A program made the translations under genes and the position numbers. A stretch of 22,661 bases of DNA, from the IMG/VR virus record IMGVR_UViG_3300004369_000164, positions 1 to 22,661 of that record. One strand, written 5' to 3'. Below, piece after piece: positions 6,201 through 13,895 of this stretch. The notes below the pieces were generated by a model. It was not told where the DNA came from, searched no databases, and saw only the letters and a program-made list of their open reading frames with translations. Each line of letters opens with the position of its first letter. Within the stretch, counting starts at the first letter, position 1. The DNA comes from a virus.

Positions 6201-8465
6201 AGTTCTTATGTTGGATCTGGTGCTATTGGTATATTCAGTGGAGCATCTGAATCTAGAACTTATGATTACAACCTAGAATCGATTGATGTCTTTGGTGGTT
6301 ATGAAGATTATGGTCTCATAACTGATAGTCCATCGTATGAGGACTTGGGTTCAATCACAACACCAGTTATCTATGATGACTTAGGTATTGTTCAGAGTCC
6401 TCCTGTTTATCCTTACGGTGAAATTATTATTTCTGGTGGATTTACTAATCCTCAGCTTACATTTGCTCATGAAGCAACTGGTCAGATTACAATCAGTGGT
6501 GAAGCATCGGCTGTTGAAAGGGTAACTGCTGCTGATGATGAGACCCTACTAGGAACGTTTAGTGGAACTGGTGCAGAAGCATTTGTACCACAAACTTATG
6601 TTGGATCTGGTGAATTTAGTGCCTTCGGATCTAAGGCAGAATCCAGAGGTTACTCCTATGGCATTGAATCTATTGCTATCGTTGATTCCCCAGAGGATTA
6701 TGGTTCTGTTGCCGATAGTGTAACATCATCGGATGACTATGGATCTTATATTGGTGCTGGATTAACTTCTTATGATGATTATGGTAGTCTCTTCCTAACA
6801 CCAGAGACTACGCAACCATTTGGAACAATCATCATTTCTGGTGGTATTACTGACGAGCAAGTAATATTTGCCCATGAAGGTTCTGGAACAATTGGTATCT
6901 TTAGTGGTACTGCTGAGGTTGTTGGTTGGAATCCACCAGATCAAACTGTCGATATTACCATTTCTGGTGATGCTCTAACTGCTGTTGAAGCAGAGTACAC
7001 TCCTGATCCAGGAATCGGAACAATTTTCATTGATGGAACATTAGTAGAGCGTAGAACTTATAGTTACAACATAGATTCTGCATCACTTACATTTGAATCT
7101 CAGGATAATGGTCTCATATCTGATTCTCCAGATGTTGCTGAGATAGAAGGTGGAAGCATCGCTTCACTGCCAACAGAAGATGGCATAGATTATGGTGTAC
7201 TTACAATTGATGCAACTACACTACCTTATGGCACCATCAGAATTTCTGGTGGATTTACTAATCCTCAACTTACATTTGCTCATGAAGGTTCTGGAACCAT
7301 TGGCATATTCAGTGGTACTGCTGATTCTGTCGGTTGGAATCCACCAGATCAAACTGTCGATGTCACGATTTCTGGTGATGCTCTAACTGCTGTTGAAGCA
7401 GATTACACCGAAGTTGGTATTGGAACAGTTAATGTTTCTGGATTCGCTACTGATGAGAGGAGATCATTCTCTCATGTTGGTAGCGGTCAAATTGATATTG
7501 GTCTCTTTGCTGATGTTACGTCTAATATCCCATCTCCAACAGGTGGTGTAATAGAACTATTTGGTCGTGCAGGAGAAGTATTTGTACCAACAACCTATGT
7601 CGGTACTGGAACAGTATTTACTAGTGATAATGGATTAGAGTCCAGAACTTATATTTACAATGAGACTTCGATTAATGCATTAATTTCAGAAGATAATGGA
7701 TTCATAATAGATCCTGCAACTTATGAAGATCATGGTGTTCTATCTGACATTGTAATATATGATGATTATGGATATGTCTTCGATGATGGAACTCAATATC
7801 CATTTGATGGTGTTATTGAAATCTCTGGTTCTGCTTCCGTCAGATTTGATACTGAAACACTTTATGAGGGATCTGGTGCCATTGGCATTGGTGGAAGCGC
7901 AAATCCAGTCTTCTACACTCCAAATTATCCTGGTATCGGAACAATTACGATATCTGGATCTGCTCAGGAAGCAAAAACACCAGCAACACATATTGGAGTT
8001 GGAACTGGTCAGTTCTCAGCTATCACTGGATCTGCCGAAGTTGTTGGTTGGAATCCACCAGACAGAACAGTTGATATTACTATTTCTGGTGTTGGTTCGG
8101 AGAGATTTAGCACTCTACAAACTTATAGTGGAGTTGGAACCATCAGTATTGGTGGAACTGCAAGTCCAGTATTCTTTAATCCAGCATACATTGGATCGGG
8201 CACAATTGATGTTAGTGGCATTGCAACTTCCCACTATGTTCCAAACTATCCTGGCATTGGAACGATATTTGCAATTACTGGTGCCGCAGAAGCATATGGT
8301 GCAAAACCACCAATTGTTCCTTCTGACATTATTATTACTGGTATTGGATCCGAAGCATATGCTCCTGCTGGATATACAGGTATTGGAACAATCGTTATTA
8401 GTGGTGCTGGCATTGGAGTTTCCAATCCATACAGAGCTCCATTCGTATTCGTTACCATCATATAA
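3261..8465 (+). CDS. Giant repetitive fibre-like virion protein (1734 aa)
   Basis: This product is almost wholly beta-type sequence, rich in Gly, Ser, Thr, Tyr and acidic residues, with few Lys or Arg and almost no Cys. Residues about 165-1220 consist of eight units of about 130 residues, each anchored by (D/E)D(E/K/N)(E/T)LLGTFSG. Two types alternate: A has FGSKAESRGYSY, then SPEDYGSVADSV and ETVQPQIHSGSGEIVISG; B has IDSIDVFGGYEDYG, then ITTPVVYDDLGIVQSPP and YPYGTVVISG. The C-terminal part has shorter repeats of GIGTI-ISG type, 30-40 residues each. Such GSGxIxISG strands suggest a long stacked-beta fibre. The ATGA overlap with the upstream gene fixes the start. It most likely is a tail fibre or whisker-like appendage; no enzyme motif is seen. 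Its true fold and position on the virion are unknown. Confidence 0.75.
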   Translation: MSDLKIFIYPNILLRESWGVTTDSVGVATTDHGLVTSANTDHEDFGLITDIFDSGTEGSLRFGDTLAESRAASYNLESKVITQEPEDYGSVADSVTATDNYGILLDTLGFFGDYGTLVEINDPFGAIRLSGFATIETVQPQIHVGIGTITISGGGAEAIFEKATFADNETLLGTLSGTGAESFIPQVYTGSGSFSKFGSKVESRGYSYNLGSIQVIESPEDYGSVADSVLSSDDYGSYLNEPLNAYSDYGNIFSTEETLNPFGTISLSGSAEIETVQPQIHNGSGEITISGGGAVTAFIEKATFADNETLLGTFSGGEGDSYKKVYIGSGNIGVFSGAAESISYVYSIDSIDVFGGYEDYGLITDSPSYEDLGSITTPVVYDDLGIVQSPPVYPYGTVVISGAISEQGSFSYEASGEIVISGEASAVEKRTAADDETLLGTFSGTGAEAFVPQTYTGSGSFSAFGSKAESRGYSYGLGSIQVIDSPEDYGSVADAVSSSEDYGSYIGAGLTSYADYGDIFSTQETLIPFGSIVISGTAEVETVQPQIHSGSGEIVISGAATFEAITKVEEDKTLLGTFSGGNQYSDVNVYVGSGNIGVFSGASESRTYDYNIDSVLFGGATQDYGSVGVAATTSLDYGILSLSTTSPTQDYGYIVGGGYPYGTIVISGAISEQGSFSYETSGEIVISGAATFEKITFADDETLLGTFSGGNQYAEVSSYVGSGAIGIFSGAAESISYVYSIDSIDVFGGYEDYGSIASSVTYEDLGSITTPVVYDDLGIVQSPPVYPYGTAVISGASDEQRSFSYEASGEIVISGEASAVERVTAADDETLLGTFSGTGSESFQEGVYTGSGSFSAFGSKAESRGYSYNLGSIQVIESPEDYGSVADSVTSSDDYGSYIGAGLTSYVDHGNLFSTQETLTPFGTIRISGTAEVETIQPQVHSGSGEIVISGAATFEAITKVEEDKTLLGTFSGGNQYAEVSSYVGSGAIGIFSGASESRTYDYNLESIDVFGGYEDYGLITDSPSYEDLGSITTPVIYDDLGIVQSPPVYPYGEIIISGGFTNPQLTFAHEATGQITISGEASAVERVTAADDETLLGTFSGTGAEAFVPQTYVGSGEFSAFGSKAESRGYSYGIESIAIVDSPEDYGSVADSVTSSDDYGSYIGAGLTSYDDYGSLFLTPETTQPFGTIIISGGITDEQVIFAHEGSGTIGIFSGTAEVVGWNPPDQTVDITISGDALTAVEAEYTPDPGIGTIFIDGTLVERRTYSYNIDSASLTFESQDNGLISDSPDVAEIEGGSIASLPTEDGIDYGVLTIDATTLPYGTIRISGGFTNPQLTFAHEGSGTIGIFSGTADSVGWNPPDQTVDVTISGDALTAVEADYTEVGIGTVNVSGFATDERRSFSHVGSGQIDIGLFADVTSNIPSPTGGVIELFGRAGEVFVPTTYVGTGTVFTSDNGLESRTYIYNETSINALISEDNGFIIDPATYEDHGVLSDIVIYDDYGYVFDDGTQYPFDGVIEISGSASVRFDTETLYEGSGAIGIGGSANPVFYTPNYPGIGTITISGSAQEAKTPATHIGVGTGQFSAITGSAEVVGWNPPDRTVDITISGVGSERFSTLQTYSGVGTISIGGTASPVFFNPAYIGSGTIDVSGIATSHYVPNYPGIGTIFAITGAAEAYGAKPPIVPSDIIITGIGSEAYAPAGYTGIGTIVISGAGIGVSNPYRAPFVFVTII
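4550..4625 (+). repeat. 76-base perfect direct repeat (mate at 6524-6599)
   Basis: Bases 4550-4625 and 6524-6599 are identical and encode the unit anchor plus AEAFVPQTY in two A-type units. The flanking bases differ, so the borders are sharp. Confidence 0.9.
4907..4981 (+). repeat. 75-base perfect direct repeat (mate at 6086-6160)
   Basis: Bases 4907-4981 and 6086-6160 are identical and encode GSGEIVISGAATFEAITKV plus the following EEDKT. They join an A unit to a B unit in both copies. Confidence 0.9.
5895..5959 (+). repeat. 65-base perfect direct repeat (mate at 6690-6754)
   Basis: Bases 5895-5959 and 6690-6754 are identical and encode PEDYGSVADSVTSSDDYGSY in two A-type units. The neighbouring codons differ in both bases and residues. 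A further identical block of 53 bases is shared by B units at 4281-4333 and 5460-5512. Confidence 0.9.
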
Positions 8466-8469
8466 TACC

Positions 8470-8476
8470 ATAAATA
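8470..8476 (+). promoter_or_regulatory. Late-promoter-like motif (ATAAATA)
   Basis: CATAAATA lies just after the stop of the giant fibre gene and 23 bases before ATG 8500. It would start the receptor-binding cassette. Confidence 0.5.
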
Positions 8477-8499
8477 TCAAAAAGTAGGCTTGTTTGTAA

Positions 8500-9771
8500 A
8501 TGACAAGGGTTTTAAAATTTAGACGTGGAACCACAGCAGAACATGCGGTTTTTGCTGGGGCTGAGGGGGAAGTAACTGTTAATACTGATAAAGATTGTCT
8601 AGTTGTTCATGATGCATTCACTGTCGGTGGAATTGAGCATGTAAATTTAAATTCAATTCAGAGACTTACTAATAAAGATATTTCTGCAACTCATCTGACT
8701 GTGAGCGGGGTTTCTACATTTAGTAATAATGTTGAAGTTGGAACTGGAATTACATTTTATTCTTCAACTGGTATTATTAGTGCTACAAGTTTTGTTGGGG
8801 ATGGATCTAATCTTACTAATACAGGTTCCACTCTAAGTTCTTCTTCTGGATCACAAAGAATCGTTCTTACAAGTCAAACTAGTGGCACGATGACTGCTTC
8901 TAGTACTAATTCAGATTTAACATACGATACATCAACTAATACATTAATAGTCAGTAACATATCAATTGGTGGAACTCTTACTTATGAAGATGTAACTAAT
9001 GTAGATTCAATTGGCGTTATAACAGCCAGAAGCGGAGTTAGAATTACTGACGGTGGATTAATAGTTGGTGGTGGGACAACAACACTAATAGTCAATGGTG
9101 ATGCTAGAATTACTGGTATCTTAACTGTTGGTACAGGAACTATTTCTATCAATGGTGATACTAATGAAATTGGTATTGGTACAGTTACTCTTACTGAGTC
9201 TAAGATTTCTCAACTGAATGATCTTACTGGTAGTAATAGCGATTTTAGTGGAGATGTAAATATTTCTGGAATTGTTACCGCCACAAATGTATCTGTCGGT
9301 CAGTCTGCAACAGCAACAACTTTTTATGGGAATGGAACTATTCCAATTGGTGGAATTATTATGTGGTCAGGAACTATTGTAAATATTCCAATTGGATGGT
9401 CACTTTGTGATGGTTCTAACGGAACACCAGATTTGAGAAATAGGTTTATTGCTGGTGCTGGAAGTGATACTTTAAGTGTTTGGGGATTTAACGCAACAAC
9501 AGGAGCTACAACATTCACAGGTGGTCAATCTTATGTTGGAGTTAATTCCACTGGCGGTTCTATTGCTCACAAACTAACTGTTGCTGAATTAGCGGCACAT
9601 ACTCACACTGAGCAATATAATGTTAATTCTAGTGGTCAAGACCAGGCAGGTAGTGGATCTGGTGATAATGATAATACTTCTACTCGGAATTCTGGAAGCA
9701 CTGGTGGAAATAATTACCACGAGAACAGACCATCATACTATGCTCTTGCTTTTATCATGAGAACTTCTTAA
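8500..9771 (+). CDS. Short-tail-fibre-like protein: Mtd-like N-terminus, collar C-terminus
   Basis: Residues 1-50 carry the Mtd-type N-terminal pattern (FRRGTTAEHAVF, GAEGEVTVNTD, VVHD), which in other phages anchors receptor-binding proteins to the baseplate. A long Ser/Thr/Gly beta stem follows with strands such as LTVSGVSTFSNNVEVG. The C-terminal part from about residue 278 is a phage tail collar domain: GTIPIGGIIMWSG, IPIGWSLCDGSNGTPDLRNR, then H367-T-H369, HENRP and the ending YYALAFIMRTS. In T4 gp12 an HxH pair binds a metal ion in the trimer core, so H367 and H369 are likely to do the same. It is likely a trimeric receptor-binding fibre. The next gene is a close paralogue. Confidence 0.85.
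   Translation: MTRVLKFRRGTTAEHAVFAGAEGEVTVNTDKDCLVVHDAFTVGGIEHVNLNSIQRLTNKDISATHLTVSGVSTFSNNVEVGTGITFYSSTGIISATSFVGDGSNLTNTGSTLSSSSGSQRIVLTSQTSGTMTASSTNSDLTYDTSTNTLIVSNISIGGTLTYEDVTNVDSIGVITARSGVRITDGGLIVGGGTTTLIVNGDARITGILTVGTGTISINGDTNEIGIGTVTLTESKISQLNDLTGSNSDFSGDVNISGIVTATNVSVGQSATATTFYGNGTIPIGGIIMWSGTIVNIPIGWSLCDGSNGTPDLRNRFIAGAGSDTLSVWGFNATTGATTFTGGQSYVGVNSTGGSIAHKLTVAELAAHTHTEQYNVNSSGQDQAGSGSGDNDNTSTRNSGSTGGNNYHENRPSYYALAFIMRTS
9316..9379 (+). repeat. 64-base perfect repeat shared by two fibre genes (mate at 10350-10413)
   Basis: Bases 9316-9379 and 10350-10413 are identical and encode TTFYGNGTIPIGGIIMWSGT, the start of the collar domain, in the two neighbouring paralogues. The upstream stems are unrelated at DNA level, so the identity begins sharply at the domain border. 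Confidence 0.9.
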
Positions 9772-9777
9772 TAAATA
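9771..9777 (+). promoter_or_regulatory. Late-promoter-like motif overlapping a TAA stop
   Basis: The stop TAA (9769-9771) runs into ATAAATA, 20 bases before ATG 9798. It is the third stop-codon and motif overlap in the window. Confidence 0.5.
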
Positions 9778-9797
9778 CAAAAAAGGTCTATCAATAA

Positions 9798-10790
9798 ATG
9801 AGTACGACTGTAAAATTACGTAGGGGTACAACGGCACAGCATTCTACATTTACGGGTGCTGAGGGAGAAGTAACTGTTAATACTGATAAAGATTCTCTTG
9901 TTGTTCATGACGGATCAACTCCTGGTGGATTTGAACATGTAAATTTAAATTCAAACCAAAGACTTACTAATAAGGATATTATTGCAGTCGGATTAAGTGT
10001 AAGTGGTGTATCTACGTTTTCATCCAGATTAAATGTTACTGGTATCTTAACATGTGGTATTTTAACGTGTAATTCTCTTCGTATTGAAACTAAACTTTAT
10101 GATGGATTTGATACCTTCGGATCTTCTGGACAAATCTTATCTTCTGATGGATCCATAACTAAATGGATTAATGCATCCGATGCAAACGTTGGATCTGCAA
10201 CATCTGTCGGAATCAATTTGGATGCACAAGACGCTCCTAGATACGTTGCTTTTGCGGACACTACAACTGGAAATAGTGTCGTTAGAGTTGATTCTGATTT
10301 AAGTTATAACCCAAGTACAAATGAATTATCTGTTGGTGTTGTAACGGCTACAACTTTTTATGGGAATGGAACTATTCCAATTGGTGGAATTATTATGTGG
10401 TCAGGAACTATTGCCACTATTCCTACTGGTTGGAATTTATGCAATGGATCAAATGGTACACCAAATTTAACATCTAGATTCATTGTTGGTGCTAGTGATG
10501 ATGCTGGTACTGGTGAAACATTTAATGCTGATACTGGTGTAATTAGTGGAGTATATGCTCCTGGTAATACTGGAGGAGAAACTGCCCACCAGTTAACCAT
10601 TGCTGAAATGCCTGCTCACAGTCACAACCATCTTAATGACATTGTTGAAGAAGGTAGTGAATTTACTATCGGAGCTGGTAGTAGAACAGCATCTAGCAAA
10701 ACTGACGCAACAGAGTCTACTGGTGGTAATGATTATCATGAAAATAGACCTAAGTATTACGCTCTTGCTTTTATCATGAGAACTTCTTGA
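9798..10790 (+). CDS. Second short-tail-fibre-like protein (Mtd-like plus collar)
   Basis: The 330-residue paralogue of the preceding gene has the same N-terminus (LRRGTTAQHSTF, GAEGEVTVNTDKDSLVVHDG) and the same C-terminal collar domain (GTIPIGGIIMWSG, IPTGWNLCNGSNGTPNLTSR, H274-S-H276, HENRPKYYALAFIMRTS). The stem between them is shorter by about 90 residues and of different sequence (FDTFGSSGQILSSDG, DAQDAPRYVAF). The loop after the HxH motif, which would be exposed at the fibre tip, also differs. It probably is an alternative or additional receptor-binding fibre rather than a redundant copy. Confidence 0.85.
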   Translation: MSTTVKLRRGTTAQHSTFTGAEGEVTVNTDKDSLVVHDGSTPGGFEHVNLNSNQRLTNKDIIAVGLSVSGVSTFSSRLNVTGILTCGILTCNSLRIETKLYDGFDTFGSSGQILSSDGSITKWINASDANVGSATSVGINLDAQDAPRYVAFADTTTGNSVVRVDSDLSYNPSTNELSVGVVTATTFYGNGTIPIGGIIMWSGTIATIPTGWNLCNGSNGTPNLTSRFIVGASDDAGTGETFNADTGVISGVYAPGNTGGETAHQLTIAEMPAHSHNHLNDIVEEGSEFTIGAGSRTASSKTDATESTGGNDYHENRPKYYALAFIMRTS

Positions 10791-10812
10791 TTGAGCACCG
10801 AGTACAACATGA

Positions 10813-10819
10813 ATAAATA
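10813..10819 (+). promoter_or_regulatory. Late-promoter-like motif (ATAAATA)
   Basis: AATAAATA lies in the 56-base gap before ATG 10847, 27 bases upstream of it. Confidence 0.5.
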
Positions 10820-10846
10820 ACTTAAAGTAAAACTAATGTTAGATAA

Positions 10847-12070
10847 ATGACGAAAGGTGTTCAGCAGAGAAGAGGAAACACTGCACAACATGCTTCATTC
10901 AATGGTCAGCAAGGTGAAATTACTGTAAACACCGATAGGTGGACGGTTGTAGTTCAGGATGGAAGTACCCTTGGTGGATATGAACATGTAAATATTAACT
11001 CAGAGCAGAGAATTACAAATAAAGACATTGTTGCTTCTCAGTTAAGTGTTGCTGGTGTTTCCACTTTTGTTGGCGTAGCAACTGCTCAATCAACTTTATT
11101 TGCCAACGAGTTAAGTGTTTCTGGTATTGCAACTGCTACAACATTCCAAGGTCAGTTTGTCAATTCTGGCGTTGGAACTATTACAAATCTAACATCCGTT
11201 GATTCTTCTTTCACTGATATTAGGTCTAGTGGCATTAGTACCTTAGCGACTTCCGAAGTAACTAATTTAAGAGTTGATAATTTAACTGCAACTGGTCTCT
11301 CCACATTCACTTCAACATCAACCGTTCTGATCGGAACTGGAACTTCAACTGGAACTGCTAATCAAGGACTTCAAGTTGGGAATGGTTCATATCTATCTTC
11401 TGCTGGAATAGGAACTACTGTATCAACAGCATTATTGCATCTTGCTGCTGGAACTGCAAGTGCAAATACATCTCCTCTCAAATTTGATCCTGGTGTAGTT
11501 CTCACAACACCAGAAGCAGGAGCAATTGAATATGATGGTTTAGTTCTTTATGCATCTCCTTCTTCTGCCCGCGCTATTGTTCCTACACAATATTATTATA
11601 GAAATGGAACAAGCATAACTCTGGCTAACAGCACTGCTAACCAAAATTGGTTAGATCTAGCACTCACTATTCCAGCAACTGGTACATATGAATTTGAAGG
11701 TTTATTTGCACTGGGAACAACAGGAACCACTTCACATGTTGAGCGAACTGCTATTACTGGAACAGCAACTTTTACCCGTGTTTATTATCATGTATTGCGT
11801 GCTATTGAAACTACTGGTGCTTATGCCACTGGTTCCCAATATATTGAAAATACTTCTACAACTAATATCACTGGTAACATTACATCAGCACAAAACGTAG
11901 TATATGCAGTGAAAGGTACTTTTGATGTTACTGCTGTTGGAACTTTCATTCCAACCATTGGGTTTAGTGCTGCCCCTGGTGGTACATCTACAATTCGTGC
12001 TGGTGCATACTTAAAAGTTCACGTACTCGGAGCAGCTGGATCAGACGTTTCCGTTGGAAATTGGGCATAA
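10847..12070 (+). CDS. Mtd-like fibre protein with a different C-terminal head domain
   Basis: The 407-residue product shares the N-terminal anchor (QRRGNTAQHASFNGQQGEIT, VVVQDGSTLGGYEHVNINS) and the serial SGVSTF / SGIATATTF stem strands with its neighbours. From about residue 245 it has a distinct domain (YYYRNGTSITLANSTANQNW, then ALTIPATGTYEFEGLFALGT, ending AGAYLKVHVLGAAGSDVSVG). That pattern, a beta sandwich with an aromatic rim and a closing LKVH strand, recalls C1q/TNF-like jelly-roll heads of viral fibres; this is inference from pattern only. No HxH motif or glycine-rich tail is present. It is likely another receptor-binding protein, with specificity in the C-terminal 160 residues. 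Confidence 0.75.
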   Translation: MTKGVQQRRGNTAQHASFNGQQGEITVNTDRWTVVVQDGSTLGGYEHVNINSEQRITNKDIVASQLSVAGVSTFVGVATAQSTLFANELSVSGIATATTFQGQFVNSGVGTITNLTSVDSSFTDIRSSGISTLATSEVTNLRVDNLTATGLSTFTSTSTVLIGTGTSTGTANQGLQVGNGSYLSSAGIGTTVSTALLHLAAGTASANTSPLKFDPGVVLTTPEAGAIEYDGLVLYASPSSARAIVPTQYYYRNGTSITLANSTANQNWLDLALTIPATGTYEFEGLFALGTTGTTSHVERTAITGTATFTRVYYHVLRAIETTGAYATGSQYIENTSTTNITGNITSAQNVVYAVKGTFDVTAVGTFIPTIGFSAAPGGTSTIRAGAYLKVHVLGAAGSDVSVGNWA

Positions 12071-12091
12071 TCTTTTAATACGAATTAAATT

Positions 12092-13513
12092 ATGACAAAA
12101 GAAGTACAGTTTAGAAGAGGTTCATCAGAAGATCATATTGCAGTAGGTGCTGGATTTACTGGTGCCGTTGCAGAAGTTACTGTCGATACTACAAATAATA
12201 CTTTGAGAGTTCATGACGGAACCACAAAAGGTGGTCATGAACTCGTTGGTGTTGCCGCTACTCAACATATTATAAACAAAGACGTAGTTGCCATTGGATT
12301 AACGGTTAGTGGTATTTCAACCTTTGGTGGATCTGTAAGTGCTAATCAAGGGTTGAGTGTGATTGGCGGACTAGATGTAACTTATGGTGCAACACTTGAT
12401 CAATTAAATGTAACTGGTGTTTCTACATTCCAAGATAATGTAAATGTAACAGGAAATCTTGAAGTTGATGCAAATCTTGCAGTTGATGCAAACACACTTT
12501 TTGTTAATGCTGCAAATAATAGAATTGGTATTGGAACTGATAGTCCAGCATACCAAGTAGAAATAGAAAACACTGGTGCAAACGCACTATTGGTGTTAGA
12601 TAGAACAGACGGTGCAGCTTGTTTTATTGAAGGTCAGCTTACTCGTTCAGCATTTGGTTCTGTGGGTGCTACACCTTTGGCACTGGCATACAACAGTTTA
12701 GCAGTAGTTACGATTGGTGCTGGTGGATCTATTAGGGTAAATCCAGACGGAGATGGATTCACATTCCCAACCACAGATGGTAGTGCTAATCAAGTACTAA
12801 AAACGGATGGTGAGGGTAATTTAAGCTTTACAAGCATTACATCATCAATTCAAACTTTGACATCTGGTACTTCTGCAACTTATACACCACCAGCAAACTT
12901 ACTCACTGCTCTTGTCATTGCCACAGGAGCTGGTGCGGGAGGTGGTGGAGCAGATGGTACTGACACTGGATCTGCTTCTGGTGGATCTGGTGGTGCTGCT
13001 GGCGGAACTGCTATCAGAGTTTATAATGCTGCCGAAATGGGTGCATCTGCAACTTATACTATTGGTGCAGGAACTGCTGGTGGGTCCAACACTGGTGGAG
13101 ATTCTACCACTGGTGGTTCTACATCTTTTACACCCGCAGGAACTGGAACTGCATTAACTGCTAATGGTGGTGCTGCTGGTCAAGGTACACCAACATCAGG
13201 AAACGCTGTACACCCAGCAACAGTTGGTGGAACGGCAAGTGGTGGAAACATTAATATTACAGGTGGAGATGGAGATGGTGCCGCAACTGCTGACGTTGCT
13301 GAGATCGCCCAGGGCGGTACTGGTGGTGGGTCATTCTGGGGATCAGGTGGTGGCGGAGGTGTTGCTGCTGGCTCTGGATCAGATCCAGGAGATGCTGGAC
13401 ATGCATACGGAAGTGGTGGAGGCGGTGCTGCGACTCATGATACTACAACAGGTAATGTCGGTGGTGCTGGGGCTGGCGGTGTAATTTTTGTTCTAGAATT
13501 TACAGCAGGATAA
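12092..13513 (+). CDS. Mtd-like adhesin with a polyglycine-rich C-terminus
   Basis: Residues 1-52 give a diverged Mtd-type anchor (FRRGSSEDHIAVGAGFTGAV, AEVTVDTTNNTLRVHDGTT). The stem carries LTVSGISTFGG and ANNRIGIGTDSPAYQVEIEN, a pattern seen in fibres that carry intramolecular chaperone or spike domains. From about residue 273 the protein is a glycine-rich domain with many GG/GGG runs (GAGAGGGGADG, WGSGGGGGVAAGSGS), ending in the hydrophobic strand GGVIFVLEFTAG. Polyglycine sandwich domains of this type bind host receptors in T-even gp38-like adhesins. A chaperone-type gene starts four bases after its stop. No late-promoter motif precedes it, so it is probably transcribed with the previous gene. 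Confidence 0.78.
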   Translation: MTKEVQFRRGSSEDHIAVGAGFTGAVAEVTVDTTNNTLRVHDGTTKGGHELVGVAATQHIINKDVVAIGLTVSGISTFGGSVSANQGLSVIGGLDVTYGATLDQLNVTGVSTFQDNVNVTGNLEVDANLAVDANTLFVNAANNRIGIGTDSPAYQVEIENTGANALLVLDRTDGAACFIEGQLTRSAFGSVGATPLALAYNSLAVVTIGAGGSIRVNPDGDGFTFPTTDGSANQVLKTDGEGNLSFTSITSSIQTLTSGTSATYTPPANLLTALVIATGAGAGGGGADGTDTGSASGGSGGAAGGTAIRVYNAAEMGASATYTIGAGTAGGSNTGGDSTTGGSTSFTPAGTGTALTANGGAAGQGTPTSGNAVHPATVGGTASGGNINITGGDGDGAATADVAEIAQGGTGGGSFWGSGGGGGVAAGSGSDPGDAGHAYGSGGGGAATHDTTTGNVGGAGAGGVIFVLEFTAG

Positions 13514-13517
13514 AAAA

Positions 13518-13895
13518 ATGAAAATTTGCATACTAGACTCAAATACAAAAATAGTTAAGAATGTTTCACTTACCGATTCTCTTGAAGGTATTAATCTCCC
13601 AGAAGGTGAAGAATTAGCACCTAGACATGATGGAGCAATTGGGTGGAAGTGGAGTGGGACTGATTGGGAAATACCACAGGTAGAAGTTTCTTTTGATGAA
13701 AGGTGTCTTAGAGTAAGAAGAAACAGAGATGGGAGACTTAAAGTACACGTTGACAAATACACTGCTATTAGATGGTCATTATTGAGTGCAGATCAACAGC
13801 AAAAAGTGCTCGACTATCGTCAAGCACTTTTAGATGTACCACAACAAGAAGGATTTCCAGATAATGTAACTTGGCCAGAAGTTCCTAATCTATGA
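13518..13895 (+). CDS. Phage tail assembly chaperone-type protein
   Basis: The 125-residue product has its diagnostic end at about residues 60-123: FDERCLRVRRNRDG, W86, then YRQALLDVPQQEGFPDNVTW and PEVP. This Rxx(R/N)RD...W...LS..Q...YRQAL.D.P...GFP..V.WP.P pattern is that of the phage tail assembly chaperone family encoded directly after tail-fibre genes. The N-terminal 55 residues (MKICILDSNTKIVKNVSLTD, GWKWSGTDWEIP) form a separate small domain. By family and position it probably helps fold or trimerise the polyglycine adhesin just upstream. Its stop codon abuts, back to back, the stop of the minus-strand gene that follows. Confidence 0.75.
   Translation: MKICILDSNTKIVKNVSLTDSLEGINLPEGEELAPRHDGAIGWKWSGTDWEIPQVEVSFDERCLRVRRNRDGRLKVHVDKYTAIRWSLLSADQQQKVLDYRQALLDVPQQEGFPDNVTWPEVPNL

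Larger units (their letters stand above)
3750..6930 (+). repeat. Eight tandem coding units of about 400 bases (alternating A/B types)
   Basis: Unit anchors encoding the ...LLGT(F/L)SG motif start near 3756, 4173, 4556, 4970, 5355, 5736, 6150 and 6535, spaced about 380-420 bases apart. The order of unit types is A, B, A, B-variant, B, A, B, A. Many blocks are conserved at DNA level and not just in protein, which suggests duplication or exchange between units within the gene. Confidence 0.85.

Noticed and set aside
3750-6930. Possible CRISPR array or tandem satellite
   Set aside because: The period is about 400 bases, the copies diverge, and every unit is in frame in one long coding region, so this is a protein repeat.
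8461-8466. TATAAT at the end of the giant fibre gene as a sigma-70 promoter
   Set aside because: No -35-like hexamer lies 16-18 bases upstream, and the box overlaps the stop codon; the adjacent late motif explains the gene start better.
7759-8487. Open plus-strand frame of 242 codons inside the giant fibre gene
   Set aside because: It is a shadow of the repetitive coding sequence: its product is unusually rich in Leu and His, has no start context and no independent domain, and the overlapping frame is clearly the real one.
8115-8534. Minus-strand open frame of 139 codons across the end of the giant fibre gene
   Set aside because: It is the complement of a repeat-rich coding stretch and crosses a gene border; its composition is unlike a protein.
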